Below the pieces are notes generated by a model, which was not told the DNA's origin, made no database searches, and was given only the letters and a program-made list of their open reading frames with translations. Made by a program: the position numbers and the translations under genes. From a virus, in IMG/VR virus record IMGVR_UViG_3300013014_000617, positions 1-49,960 of that record: a stretch of DNA of 49,960 bases. One strand, 5' to 3'. How positions within the stretch are numbered: position 1 is the first letter of the stretch; the number at the start of each line of letters is the position of its first letter. Positions 9,046 to 16,465 of this stretch are shown here, one piece after another.

Positions 9046-9630
9046 ATGTATACAGCAAACATCAATAATCTACAAAATAATTTTTATAACTCATTACCGA
9101 AAACGTATGATTATTTAAGACCGAACGCATTTAGATTTGGTGTCAAAGATATACCTAATGTTTCTTTTACTTGTCAATCCGCAAACATTCCAGATATACA
9201 ACTTGGATATGCGGTTCAACCTACCCCGTTTGTTGATATTCCCACTATCGGCGATAAGATTAATTTCGGCGAGCTTGAAATTAGATTTTTGATATCGGAA
9301 GATATGTCAAATTATCTTGAATTGTATAGATGGATGGTTGCTATAGGTTTTCCTAAAGACTACAACCAGTTCTCAACTTTTGTAAAAGATAGGCCAAGTA
9401 GATTTCCTTTTATTACTCGTCTAGACGGTACTTCAGAGATTTTGGCATACTCGGATGCAACTTTAACGATTTTAGACTCGACAAACACGGCAAAAGTAAA
9501 TATAATATTTAAAAATCTGTTCCCTACATCATTGTCCGCTTTGGACTTTGATATAGCATCAGGAAGCGTAGAATATTTCACAGCGATCGCATCGTTCAAA
9601 TATACTATTTTCGAAGTAGAACCCTTATAA
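9046..9630 (+). CDS. gp3: Tail terminator/completion protein gp3
   Basis: This is the tail-tube terminator, which caps the tube and stabilises the sheath before head joining. The 194 residues are close to T4 gp3 (176). It has the tube-fold pattern FTCQSANIPDIQLG, then a family-like helix segment ELEIRFLISEDMSNYLELYR, a strand ATLTILDSTNTAKVNIIFKN, and a C terminus FKYTIFEVEPL. It lies directly after gp23, the gene order of marine T4-like phages. It also resembles gp19, as expected for a tube-related fold, but the shorter match and position favour gp3. Confidence 0.8.
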   Translation: MYTANINNLQNNFYNSLPKTYDYLRPNAFRFGVKDIPNVSFTCQSANIPDIQLGYAVQPTPFVDIPTIGDKINFGELEIRFLISEDMSNYLELYRWMVAIGFPKDYNQFSTFVKDRPSRFPFITRLDGTSEILAYSDATLTILDSTNTAKVNIIFKNLFPTSLSALDFDIASGSVEYFTAIASFKYTIFEVEPL

Positions 9631-9648
9631 TATAAACTTGGAGTTATT

Positions 9649-10542
9649 ATGAATACAAAAAAGAAGATTACACCGATGGCTTTGCCAAAGGTGCCTGCAT
9701 TGCCTAAAGTGCCAACAACATTGACACCACCTGCTAATACAAACGAACAAAAATTGGAAGTCAAATTAGATGACTTGCGAAAAGAAAAACTCTTCATAGC
9801 AACTCCTTGCTATGGAGGAATGTTAACAGAAGCATATTTTCGTTCAACAATTAGATTGTTAACATTCTGTAATCAGCATCAAATCCCAGTGGCATTTGGC
9901 ACTATTGCAAATGAATCATTAGTAACAAGAGCACGCAATGTACTTGTTGCATATTTTCTGCAAAGTGATTTTACTCGATTAATGTTTATTGATGCAGACA
10001 TCGAATTCCAAGTTGAAGATGTAATTAAATTAATTGCGCATAATAAAGAAGTGGCAGTTGGTGCTTATCCTAAGAAGGGTGTAAATTGGCAACGTATTCG
10101 CGAATCAGTTAGATTGAAGGATGAAGGTTATTCGGATCAACAGATTGCTTCTTTCGGCAGTGACTATGCTATCAACTTTAAATTCTTAAATCGTGATACT
10201 AAACAAATTGCTATTGAGAATGGTCTAATTCGTTTACACGATGGTGCTACAGGCTTTATGATGATTAAGCGTGAAGTTATCGACAAGATGATTAAACATT
10301 ATCCTGAGCTTAAGTATAACAACGATTTGAATACTCCCCCTGAATTGAATCCGCATTTTTATGCATTCTTTGATACTATGATTGATCCGAAGGACAAGCG
10401 CTATTTGTCTGAAGATTATACCTTCTCACGCAGATGGCAAGACATGGGCGGTGAGATTTGGCTTGACCCATCCATCAGCTTGAACCATTATGGCTCATTT
10501 AACTTCCAAGGCAATCCTCAGCAAATTATCCAAATCGGTTAA
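9649..10542 (+). CDS. Glycosyltransferase-like protein (GT-A type)
   Basis: This looks like a GT-A-fold glycosyltransferase of 297 residues. A Lys/Pro-rich leader of about 45 residues precedes the domain, which starts LFIATPCYGGMLTEAYFRST. The segment RLMFIDADIEF contains the D-x-D motif that binds metal and nucleotide-sugar. Later segments include AVGAYPKKG, IRLHDGATGFMMIKREV and YLSEDYTFSRRWQDMGGEIW, a typical acceptor-side ending. A GGAG ribosome site precedes the ATG. Similar proteins occur next to gp3/uvsY in marine T4-likes. The sugar and acceptor are unknown; virion protein, DNA or host surface are all possible. Confidence 0.75.
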   Translation: MNTKKKITPMALPKVPALPKVPTTLTPPANTNEQKLEVKLDDLRKEKLFIATPCYGGMLTEAYFRSTIRLLTFCNQHQIPVAFGTIANESLVTRARNVLVAYFLQSDFTRLMFIDADIEFQVEDVIKLIAHNKEVAVGAYPKKGVNWQRIRESVRLKDEGYSDQQIASFGSDYAINFKFLNRDTKQIAIENGLIRLHDGATGFMMIKREVIDKMIKHYPELKYNNDLNTPPELNPHFYAFFDTMIDPKDKRYLSEDYTFSRRWQDMGGEIWLDPSISLNHYGSFNFQGNPQQIIQIG

Positions 10543-10558
10543 TTGAAGGTTTTATATA

Positions 10559-10999
10559 ATGAAATTAACTGAGTTGCAAGATACTTGGGAAGCGGATTGT
10601 AAAATCAATGAATTGAATTTAGGGCAGGAGTCTATAAAAACTCCTAACCTTCATGCAAAATATTTGAATCTACTTTCTTCTACTCGCCTTAACCTTCGTA
10701 AAACTGAATCTGATTATTTAAATTGCCGGCGCAAAAAGTATCGGTATTATAGAGGTGAGATGACACAAGCAGAATTAGAAGAAGAAGGCTGGGATCAATG
10801 GCAGGGTAACAAACCTCTTAAAAATGAAATGGATGAGTTTTTAACTGTCGATGCTGAATTAATTATACTACAAGATAAAGTGGAATATTTTAAAACAGTA
10901 TTATACCAATTAGAACAAATTGTTCGCTCTATTAATAGTAGAGGTTGGGATATTAAAAATGCCATCGAATGGCAGAAGTTTACTAACGGCATGATGTAA
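10559..10999 (+). CDS. uvsY: Recombination mediator UvsY
   Basis: UvsY loads the UvsX recombinase onto gp32-coated single-stranded DNA in recombination-dependent replication. The 146 residues compare with T4 UvsY (137). The family pattern is visible: MKLTELQDTWEADCKIN at the start, then TPNLHAKYLNLLSSTRL, the basic stretch RRKKYRYYRGEM, and a C-terminal helix pair (ILQDKVEYFKTVLYQLEQIV) that forms the oligomer. Its stop overlaps the ATG of uvsW (TAATG), which is the conserved partner downstream. Confidence 0.93.
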   Translation: MKLTELQDTWEADCKINELNLGQESIKTPNLHAKYLNLLSSTRLNLRKTESDYLNCRRKKYRYYRGEMTQAELEEEGWDQWQGNKPLKNEMDEFLTVDAELIILQDKVEYFKTVLYQLEQIVRSINSRGWDIKNAIEWQKFTNGMM

Positions 11000-12480
11000 T
11001 GGCTGATATAGTATTATCGAAAAAAGATGAAGTTTATCTTAGAGTAAAATGCGAACCTTCTCTTGGACAAGAATTAAATGACCATTTTGCATTTGATGTC
11101 CCGGGGGCAAAGTTCCATCCTCTTTATAAGTCTCGTATGTGGGATGGTAAAGTTCGTCTCTATTCTATGTTCACACAGGAACTGTATGTAGGATTAAAAG
11201 AATATCTAGAAAAATTCTGTGACGAAAGAGATTACACTATAGATTATAGTAATTATGTACAGGAATCTGATGCTGTAACTTATGATATTGTTAGAAAATT
11301 TTGTGAAGACTTAAATATAGGCTCAAAGGGAAAGCCTATCGAAATTAGAGACTACCAAGTAGATGCTGTTTTTCAATCCATTAAAGATGGAAGACGTCTT
11401 TTATTATCTCCTACTGGTTCAGGAAAATCCCTTATCATATATTGTCTTATTCGTTGGCATGAACGATATACTAGAAGACAATTAATCCTTGTACCAACAA
11501 CCTCACTTGTAGAACAAATGTATTCAGATTTCCAGGATTATTCTTGTTTGAATAATTGGAAAACATCTGAGCATTGTCATCGTATTTACGGGGGACATGA
11601 AAAATCTAATGAGTATGATGTTGTTATTAGTACTTGGCAATCGTTATATAAATTACCTAAACCTTTCTTTAAAGACTTTAAAGTAATTTATGGAGACGAG
11701 GCACATAATTTTAAAGCCAAGTCCTTAACAAGCATTCTAAATAAATGTACTACATCACCTTATAGAATTGGTACTACAGGAACATTGGATGGAACCAAAA
11801 CACATAAGTTAGTTCTTGAAGGATTGTTTGGGTCTGTCTATAAAGTTACTACAACCAAGAAACTTATTTCGGATAACCAATTGGCAAATCTTCAAATTTA
11901 TAATATAATATTAGAATACAGCGACGAATTAAGAAAAGGAACTAAGGGCAAGTCCTATCAAGATGAGATGGATTTTATAGTTCAGTATGAACCAAGAAAT
12001 AAATTTATACGAAACCTTGCCTTAAAACAGACAGGCAATACTTTAGTATTATTCCAATACGTAGAAAAGCACGGCAAACCATTGCATGAGATGATTAAGG
12101 AAAAGGCTGAAAATAGAAAAGTCTTTTTTGTGTTTGGTGGGACAGATACAGAACAACGAGAGGATATTCGTAGAATTACAGAATTAGAATCTGATGCTAT
12201 TATTGTTGCTAGTTACGGTACATTCTCTACAGGAATAAATATTAAAAACCTACATAATATTATTTTTGCATCTCCGTCAAAATCTAGAATTAGAAATTTG
12301 CAGTCTATAGGTAGAGGTTTGAGAACCAGCGAAACTAAAACATCATGTAACCTTTATGATATTGCAGATGACTTAACATGGAAAAGTAAAAAGAACTATA
12401 CTTTACTCCATATGATTGAGCGGATTAAGATATATAATGATGAGCATTTCAACTATAAATTAGTAAGGGTAAAAATATAA
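10999..12480 (+). CDS. uvsW: DNA helicase UvsW
   Basis: UvsW is an SF2 helicase that unwinds R-loops and branched DNA, ending origin-driven replication and promoting recombination-driven replication. In 493 residues (T4: 503) the motifs appear in order: Walker A in SPTGSGKSLI, motif II as GDEAHN, TTGTL for motif III, and motif VI in SIGRGLRTSETK. An N-terminal region with FAFDVPGAKFHPLYKSRMWD matches the UvsW DNA-binding domain. Stop and start codons overlap with both neighbours by one base, so the uvsY-uvsW-next gene set is translationally coupled. Confidence 0.96.
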   Translation: MADIVLSKKDEVYLRVKCEPSLGQELNDHFAFDVPGAKFHPLYKSRMWDGKVRLYSMFTQELYVGLKEYLEKFCDERDYTIDYSNYVQESDAVTYDIVRKFCEDLNIGSKGKPIEIRDYQVDAVFQSIKDGRRLLLSPTGSGKSLIIYCLIRWHERYTRRQLILVPTTSLVEQMYSDFQDYSCLNNWKTSEHCHRIYGGHEKSNEYDVVISTWQSLYKLPKPFFKDFKVIYGDEAHNFKAKSLTSILNKCTTSPYRIGTTGTLDGTKTHKLVLEGLFGSVYKVTTTKKLISDNQLANLQIYNIILEYSDELRKGTKGKSYQDEMDFIVQYEPRNKFIRNLALKQTGNTLVLFQYVEKHGKPLHEMIKEKAENRKVFFVFGGTDTEQREDIRRITELESDAIIVASYGTFSTGINIKNLHNIIFASPSKSRIRNLQSIGRGLRTSETKTSCNLYDIADDLTWKSKKNYTLLHMIERIKIYNDEHFNYKLVRVKI

Positions 12481-12956
12481 TGGAGAATCTTTACTACAAA
12501 TATTTAAAATTATCCTCAGGTGATAACATCATTTGTATGACAACAGATGATTGTGAGAACATTTATGATAAGAAAAGTATAAAGGTAACACAGCCTGTTA
12601 TTTTATCTGCAATTCGTATGCCATCATCTAGAGGCATTGTGGAATCATATATTATGTATCCTTTATTCAGTTTTACTGAGGAAGAGGAATATACAATTCC
12701 TACAAGCCAAATTGTGCTGGCAATAAACATAAAAGAAAATTTAAAAGATAATTATTTAACTTATCTATCTCAACGAGAAGACCAAGATGACGAACTTGTT
12801 GAGGATGATGAGGATGAACTTGAAGATGAAGAAGAAACGATTGATGAATTTTTAAATAGATTAGGAGATGAAATAAATGAAGACAAAGAAACCAAAGAAT
12901 ACGGAGACGGAATCCTTGTTGGACGAGTTGGTAGAAATCCAAAAAGATACCATTGA
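12480..12956 (+). CDS. Unknown acidic-tailed protein, possible Sm-like fold
   Basis: This is a 158-residue protein that often accompanies uvsW in marine T4-likes. The N-terminal half has a strand-rich pattern, LKLSSGDNIICMTTDD then KSIKVTQPVIL, that looks like the start of a Sm/Hfq-type barrel (my inference). The C-terminal third is a run of Asp/Glu (about residues 100-130), ending in a short basic tail NPKRYH. The start overlaps the uvsW stop (TAATG), and the last 80 bases overlap the gp55 gene in another frame. Function is unknown; an RNA- or polymerase-binding accessory is a guess from context. Confidence 0.72.
   Translation: MENLYYKYLKLSSGDNIICMTTDDCENIYDKKSIKVTQPVILSAIRMPSSRGIVESYIMYPLFSFTEEEEYTIPTSQIVLAINIKENLKDNYLTYLSQREDQDDELVEDDEDELEDEEETIDEFLNRLGDEINEDKETKEYGDGILVGRVGRNPKRYH
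12861..12867 (+). promoter_or_regulatory. Ribosome binding site that fixes the gp55 start
   Basis: TTAGGAG lies 9 bases before the ATG at 12877, inside the coding end of the previous gene. It supports starting gp55 within that gene rather than at a later codon. Confidence 0.65.
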
Positions 12957-13506
12957 GATTCCTCAAACTTCTCATTACGTAGATAACAAAAAGTTCTTAG
13001 CTGCTCTTATAGAATATAAGGCAGGTATAGATGCTGCCAAGGAAAAGAATGAAGAACTGCCTCGAGTACCTAGATACATAGGTGAATGCTTTATTAAAAT
13101 TGCTACGCATCTATCATACAAATCAAATTTCATTAATTATACATTTAAAGATGATATGATTTCTGATGGTATAGAAAACTGTTTAACCGCTGCCGCAAAA
13201 TTTGATCCAGCAAAATCATCTAATCCATTTGCATACTATACACAAATTATTTACTTTGCCTTTATTCGCAGAATCCAGAAAGAGAAAAAACATCAGGCAA
13301 CTAAATATAAAATTATTGAGAATTTGGATTTAGATTCAATCATACAAAATAGTGATGATTCGGAATCGAGTAGACAACTTGTAGATTATTTGAAAAAGCA
13401 ATTGGATAACATAGATCCAGAAAGACGGGAAACACCTTCAGAAACGAAATCTAGGAAAAAGAAATCGGCAGAAAAGGATGATTCTTTTATTGACACAATG
13501 TTCTAA
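12877..13506 (+). CDS. gp55: Late-promoter sigma factor gp55
   Basis: gp55 is the small sigma factor that directs host RNA polymerase to TATAAATA late promoters and is activated by the sliding clamp gp45. The 209 residues (T4: 185) contain the sigma region 2-like core DDMISDGIENCLTAAAKFDP, SSNPFAYYTQIIYFAFIRRI and QKEKKHQATKYK. The C terminus, rich in Lys then DDSFIDTMF, fits the hydrophobic/acidic clamp-binding tail known for T4 gp55. The gene starts inside the preceding one. A sigma70-type promoter for mazG overlaps its last codons. Confidence 0.93.
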   Translation: MKTKKPKNTETESLLDELVEIQKDTIEIPQTSHYVDNKKFLAALIEYKAGIDAAKEKNEELPRVPRYIGECFIKIATHLSYKSNFINYTFKDDMISDGIENCLTAAAKFDPAKSSNPFAYYTQIIYFAFIRRIQKEKKHQATKYKIIENLDLDSIIQNSDDSESSRQLVDYLKKQLDNIDPERRETPSETKSRKKKSAEKDDSFIDTMF

Positions 13507-13518
13507 ATATATTATAAT
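13490..13518 (+). promoter_or_regulatory. Sigma70-type promoter for mazG-queE
   Basis: TTGACA (13490-13495) and TATAAT (13513-13518) are separated by exactly 17 bases, both boxes perfect. The -35 box lies in the last codons of gp55. The expected transcription start is at or next to the ATG at 13525. Confidence 0.85.
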
Positions 13519-13524
13519 TATAGC

Positions 13525-13809
13525 ATGATTAAAACTGATGAGATAATGTATATTCTTCAAGAAGAATGCGCGGAAGTAACACAAGCAATTTCAAAATGTT
13601 TACGATTTGGAATAGACAATTATAAACCAGGAAAGCCAAAAACTAATAGAGAACATCTTGCAGAAGAACTCGGTGATCTACAAGCAATGATTGATTTGTG
13701 TATTAAATTTAATATTGTCAGCAGTGAACAGGTAAGCATTGCCGCTGATAATAAAATTGCTAAACTTAAACAATGGTCTACAATATATGAGCAAACTGAA
13801 AATATCTGA
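13525..13809 (+). CDS. mazG: MazG-like nucleotide pyrophosphohydrolase
   Basis: This is a short all-alpha NTP pyrophosphohydrolase of 94 residues. The two metal-binding motifs of the MazG/dUTPase-2 superfamily are visible, EECAEV near the N terminus and EELGDL about 35 residues later. Phage versions have been proposed to alter cellular nucleotide or alarmone pools; the substrate here is unknown. It has its own sigma70-type promoter. A second in-frame ATG lies at 13546, and the promoter position would make a start at 13525 nearly leaderless. It overlaps queE by 23 bases. Confidence 0.85.
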   Translation: MIKTDEIMYILQEECAEVTQAISKCLRFGIDNYKPGKPKTNREHLAEELGDLQAMIDLCIKFNIVSSEQVSIAADNKIAKLKQWSTIYEQTENI

Positions 13810-14626
13810 ACTATTTTATAGCATACAGGGCGAGGGTCGTTACATGGGCGTACCCTCTGTCTTTTTAAGAACCTTTGGTTGTAACTTTACTTGTGGCGGC
13901 TTCGGTATGCCAAGAGGAGAACTGAGCAATGAGCGTTTTAAAGTCGATGGGGAAAATTATAGTAAGTATAATGACTTACCGCTTGTCCATACTGGATGTG
14001 ATAGCTACGCTTCTTGGGATCCTAGGTTTAAGCATCTTAGTCCCGTTCTTGATAGTAATAATATTGCCGAGGCTATTATTGACACGCTTCCTCACAAAGA
14101 ATGGAAAGACGAACATCTCGTAATTACTGGGGGCGAACCGTTATTGGGTTGGCAAAGAGCATTCCCTGATCTTTTAGAACATCCGAAAATGTTTAATCTC
14201 AAAGAAATTACTTTTGAGACAAACGGCACACAGCCATTGACAGACGAATTTAAAATATATCTGTTTGAATGGGCTCGTTGGAAAAATAGAGAAGTAACAT
14301 TTAGTGTCAGTGCAAAACTGCCATGCTCAGGTGAACCCTGGGATGACGCAATTATTCCTAAAGTAGTATGTGAATATGAAAATTATGGTACAGCATACCT
14401 AAAATTTGTCATTGCAACGGAAGATGACTTTAAAGATGCAGAATGTGCAATTGGTGCATACCGCAGTTATGGTTTCAAGGGTCATGTGTATCTTATGCCT
14501 GTTGGTGGCACTGAACAGTTGTACAGTCTTAATAATAGAGCAGTGGCTGAAATCGCAATGCGAAACGGATATAGATACTCAGACAGACTACAAATACCTT
14601 TGTTCAAAAACGCTTGGGGAACATAA
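13787..14626 (+). CDS. queE: 7-carboxy-7-deazaguanine synthase QueE (radical SAM)
   Basis: QueE converts 6-carboxytetrahydropterin to 7-carboxy-7-deazaguanine using SAM and a 4Fe-4S cluster. In this 279-residue protein the opening ISELFYSIQGEGRYMGVPSV is the QueE hallmark, followed by LRTFGCNFTC, a long insertion, then TGCDSYASWDPRF. The cluster cysteines thus read C-x3-C-x34-C, a spacing unlike ordinary CxxxCxxC enzymes. HLVITGGEPLLGWQ is the SAM-binding GGEP motif. The ATG at 13787 was chosen for the conserved N terminus; it lies within the mazG end. It belongs with folE, queD and dpdA in the 7-deazaguanine pathway. Confidence 0.93.
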   Translation: MSKLKISELFYSIQGEGRYMGVPSVFLRTFGCNFTCGGFGMPRGELSNERFKVDGENYSKYNDLPLVHTGCDSYASWDPRFKHLSPVLDSNNIAEAIIDTLPHKEWKDEHLVITGGEPLLGWQRAFPDLLEHPKMFNLKEITFETNGTQPLTDEFKIYLFEWARWKNREVTFSVSAKLPCSGEPWDDAIIPKVVCEYENYGTAYLKFVIATEDDFKDAECAIGAYRSYGFKGHVYLMPVGGTEQLYSLNNRAVAEIAMRNGYRYSDRLQIPLFKNAWGT

Positions 14627-14830
14627 ATGAATAGACACACATTACATGAAGTAGAAATGATGGGCATAGAAGTATGCTCCCCTCATAATGATGGCTTTAC
14701 TACTTGGGATATTAAAAAACAATTATATCTTATTCAAGACAGAATAAATAAGATAATGGAACGGGCACCTACTCATGCAGGTGAACAAGAATGGTTAGAT
14801 GAAAACATTAACAAAAAGGAAGAACTATGA
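14627..14830 (+). CDS. Small unknown protein
   Basis: This is a 67-residue protein starting immediately after the queE stop and ending with an ATGA overlap into the histone-like gene. It has no recognised motif. The N-terminal third (HEVEMMGIEVCSPHNDGF) may be a small beta hairpin; the rest, IKKQLYLIQDRINKIMER, is a probable amphipathic helix. Tight packing on both sides supports it being a real gene. No function can be offered. Confidence 0.65.
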   Translation: MNRHTLHEVEMMGIEVCSPHNDGFTTWDIKKQLYLIQDRINKIMERAPTHAGEQEWLDENINKKEEL

Positions 14831-15021
14831 ACGCACATAACGATATTAAAACAAGCTTGGCAACATATGAGGCTGAGAATGAAAAATTTACAAAGGGTAA
14901 TAGCGCCGCAGGAACACGTGCCCGTAAAGCACTAGCAGAAATGTCTAAAGCTATTAAAGCAAGACGTAATGAGATTACCGAAGAGAAGAATGCTCGTGCT
15001 GAGGCTAAAGCAAAGGCATAA
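14827..15021 (+). CDS. Histone H1/Hc1-like DNA-binding protein
   Basis: This is a 64-residue, Lys/Ala/Arg-rich helical protein. The run KGNSAAGTRARKALAEMSKA followed by IKARRNEITEEK resembles the helical core of chlamydial Hc1-type histones and the small histone-like proteins of marine T4-like phages. Such proteins bind DNA non-specifically. The start overlaps the previous stop (ATGA). Its place between queE and folE suggests it is made with the DNA-modification genes, but a role in packaging or nucleoid disruption is equally possible. Confidence 0.72.
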   Translation: MNAHNDIKTSLATYEAENEKFTKGNSAAGTRARKALAEMSKAIKARRNEITEEKNARAEAKAKA

Positions 15022-15086
15022 ATAATAATGTTACACAAAGGTAACAAAATTCAATTATCATATCCGTGTAAGGAAGGATTCAAAAA

Positions 15087-15767
15087 ATGTCATACAACAA
15101 AACAAAAACTGACCCTGAGTTAGGTCAAAAGGTACATGAACATCTATTTAAAATGGGTGTTGAAACTCCCCGTAGAGATAACGGTATTGATCGCAAATTA
15201 AAAATTGCAATGATCGAGGAAAAGTTCCAAGATATTATGGGAATACTTGGATTAGATTTAACTGATGATAGTCTAATGGAAACGCCTAAACGTGTTGCCA
15301 AGATGTATGTGAATGAAATTTTCTGGGGATTAGATTATGATGCGTTTCCAAAGTGTACGACTGTTGATAACAAGATGCATTACAATGAAATGGTCGTTGA
15401 ACGCAACGTCAATGTCCAAAGTAACTGCGAACATCACTTTGTTGTTATTGATGGTTTGGCTACCGTGGCTTATGTTCCTAAACAGAAAGTCCTCGGACTA
15501 TCTAAAATTAACCGCATTGTTGAGTATTTCAGCAAGCGCCCTCAAATCCAAGAACGACTCACTGAACAGATTTTCCATACTCTCCAATTTATACTGGAGA
15601 CTGAAGATGTTGCGGTAATGATTGATGCACAACACTATTGTGTTAAATCTAGAGGTGTTGAAGATACAGGTTCATCTACCGTTACAGTTCGTCTAGGTGG
15701 TGGATTTAAAACAGATACATCCGCGAGGAATGAATTTTTAAGTATTGCAAGAATGTGTGGTAGATAA
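15087..15767 (+). CDS. folE: GTP cyclohydrolase I FolE
   Basis: FolE makes 7,8-dihydroneopterin triphosphate from GTP, the first step towards 7-deazaguanine (or folate). The 226 residues carry the full family signature: TPKRVAKMYVNEIFWGLDY, the zinc ligands in NCEHHFVVIDG, KVLGLSKINRIVEYFSKRPQ, and QHYCVKSRGVEDTGSSTVT near the end. An AAGGAAGG ribosome site is 9-16 bases before the ATG. Because queE and queD are also present, its product most probably feeds DNA 7-deazaguanine. The stop overlaps the next start (TAATG). Confidence 0.96.
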   Translation: MSYNKTKTDPELGQKVHEHLFKMGVETPRRDNGIDRKLKIAMIEEKFQDIMGILGLDLTDDSLMETPKRVAKMYVNEIFWGLDYDAFPKCTTVDNKMHYNEMVVERNVNVQSNCEHHFVVIDGLATVAYVPKQKVLGLSKINRIVEYFSKRPQIQERLTEQIFHTLQFILETEDVAVMIDAQHYCVKSRGVEDTGSSTVTVRLGGGFKTDTSARNEFLSIARMCGR

Positions 15768-16276
15768 TGGCTGTTAATATTATGGTTGACTTGGAAACAA
15801 TGTCAACAAGATCAAATGCTGCTATTTGTTCTATTGGTGCAGTAAAATTTGAAGGTAAAGAAATACTTGATACTTTTTACTGTACTGTAGACATTAAATC
15901 TTGTAAAGATGCAGGAATGCATATTTCAAAAGAAACAGTTAAGTGGTGGTCTGAGCAAAACAAAGAAGCATTGCGAGAACTTACTCGCAACAATATCCCA
16001 TTAAAACAAGCCTTGGATGAATTTGAAGAATGGTTCGGACCTAAGAGTCTAGCTGTCTGGGGAAATGGCGCAGTCTTTGATAATACAATTTTGGCAAATG
16101 CCTATTTCAATACTGACAGGGAACCACCTTGGAAATGCTGGGATGATCGATGCTATCGCACAGTCAAAGCATTATTCCATTGGGTACCTGCAGATGCAAG
16201 AGAAGGAACATATCATAATGCCTTAGATGATGCTATGCATCAGACTAAACATTTAATTAAAATATTAGGTGAGTAA
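15767..16276 (+). CDS. 3'-5' exonuclease (DEDDh, RNase H fold)
   Basis: This is a 169-residue nuclease of the DEDDh type. Motif ExoI is MVDLETMSTRSNAAICSIGA (Asp and Glu for metal), ExoII is around WGNGAVFDNTIL, and ExoIII is HNALDDAMHQTKHL with the His and Asp. The length and the KETVKWWSEQN segment resemble phage and bacterial 3'-5' exo(ribo)nucleases of the Rv2179c type, and the gene is related to T4 DexA in function class. Substrate (DNA or RNA) cannot be decided. It sits between folE and a small unknown gene. Confidence 0.85.
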   Translation: MAVNIMVDLETMSTRSNAAICSIGAVKFEGKEILDTFYCTVDIKSCKDAGMHISKETVKWWSEQNKEALRELTRNNIPLKQALDEFEEWFGPKSLAVWGNGAVFDNTILANAYFNTDREPPWKCWDDRCYRTVKALFHWVPADAREGTYHNALDDAMHQTKHLIKILGE

Positions 16277-16465
16277 ATGGATAATGTAGATGTGCCAAAA
16301 AGAATGGCAGAATTGATGGAACCTATAGATCAACAAATTATGATGTGCGACGACCGCAGAGATTTATTAATGTTAAATTGCGCTATGTTACAACGAGTAA
16401 TTGAAGTATTTGATATGCTAGTAGGAATTGAGGGTCGTAAAATGATGCTAAAGGATAAAGCATGA
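16277..16465 (+). CDS. Small unknown helical protein
   Basis: This is a 62-residue protein that starts directly after the exonuclease stop and ends by overlapping the next ATG (ATGA). It is rich in Met and Asp/Glu, with a probable helix around LNCAMLQRVIEVFDMLVG. I see no family match. Its packing between coupled genes and lack of any gap support it being translated. Confidence 0.65.
   Translation: MDNVDVPKRMAELMEPIDQQIMMCDDRRDLLMLNCAMLQRVIEVFDMLVGIEGRKMMLKDKA

Noticed and set aside
9631-9638. TATAAACT before the gene at 9649 and again before queD
   Set aside because: Two mismatches to the late consensus and only 10 bases from the start at 9649; the same word occurs inside coding sequence.
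9360-9797. A 145-codon - strand frame opposite gp3 and the next gene
   Set aside because: It spans two real genes, has no promoter or ribosome site and no family pattern.
15018-15025. CATAAATA before folE as a late promoter
   Set aside because: It differs from the TATAAATA consensus at the first base and overlaps a stop codon; without transcript data it cannot be separated from chance.
15028-15123. A 31-codon frame in the gap before folE
   Set aside because: It runs 37 bases into folE out of frame and has no convincing ribosome site; the gap is better seen as a leader. A short GTTAC/GTAAC inverted repeat in it is too weak to call.
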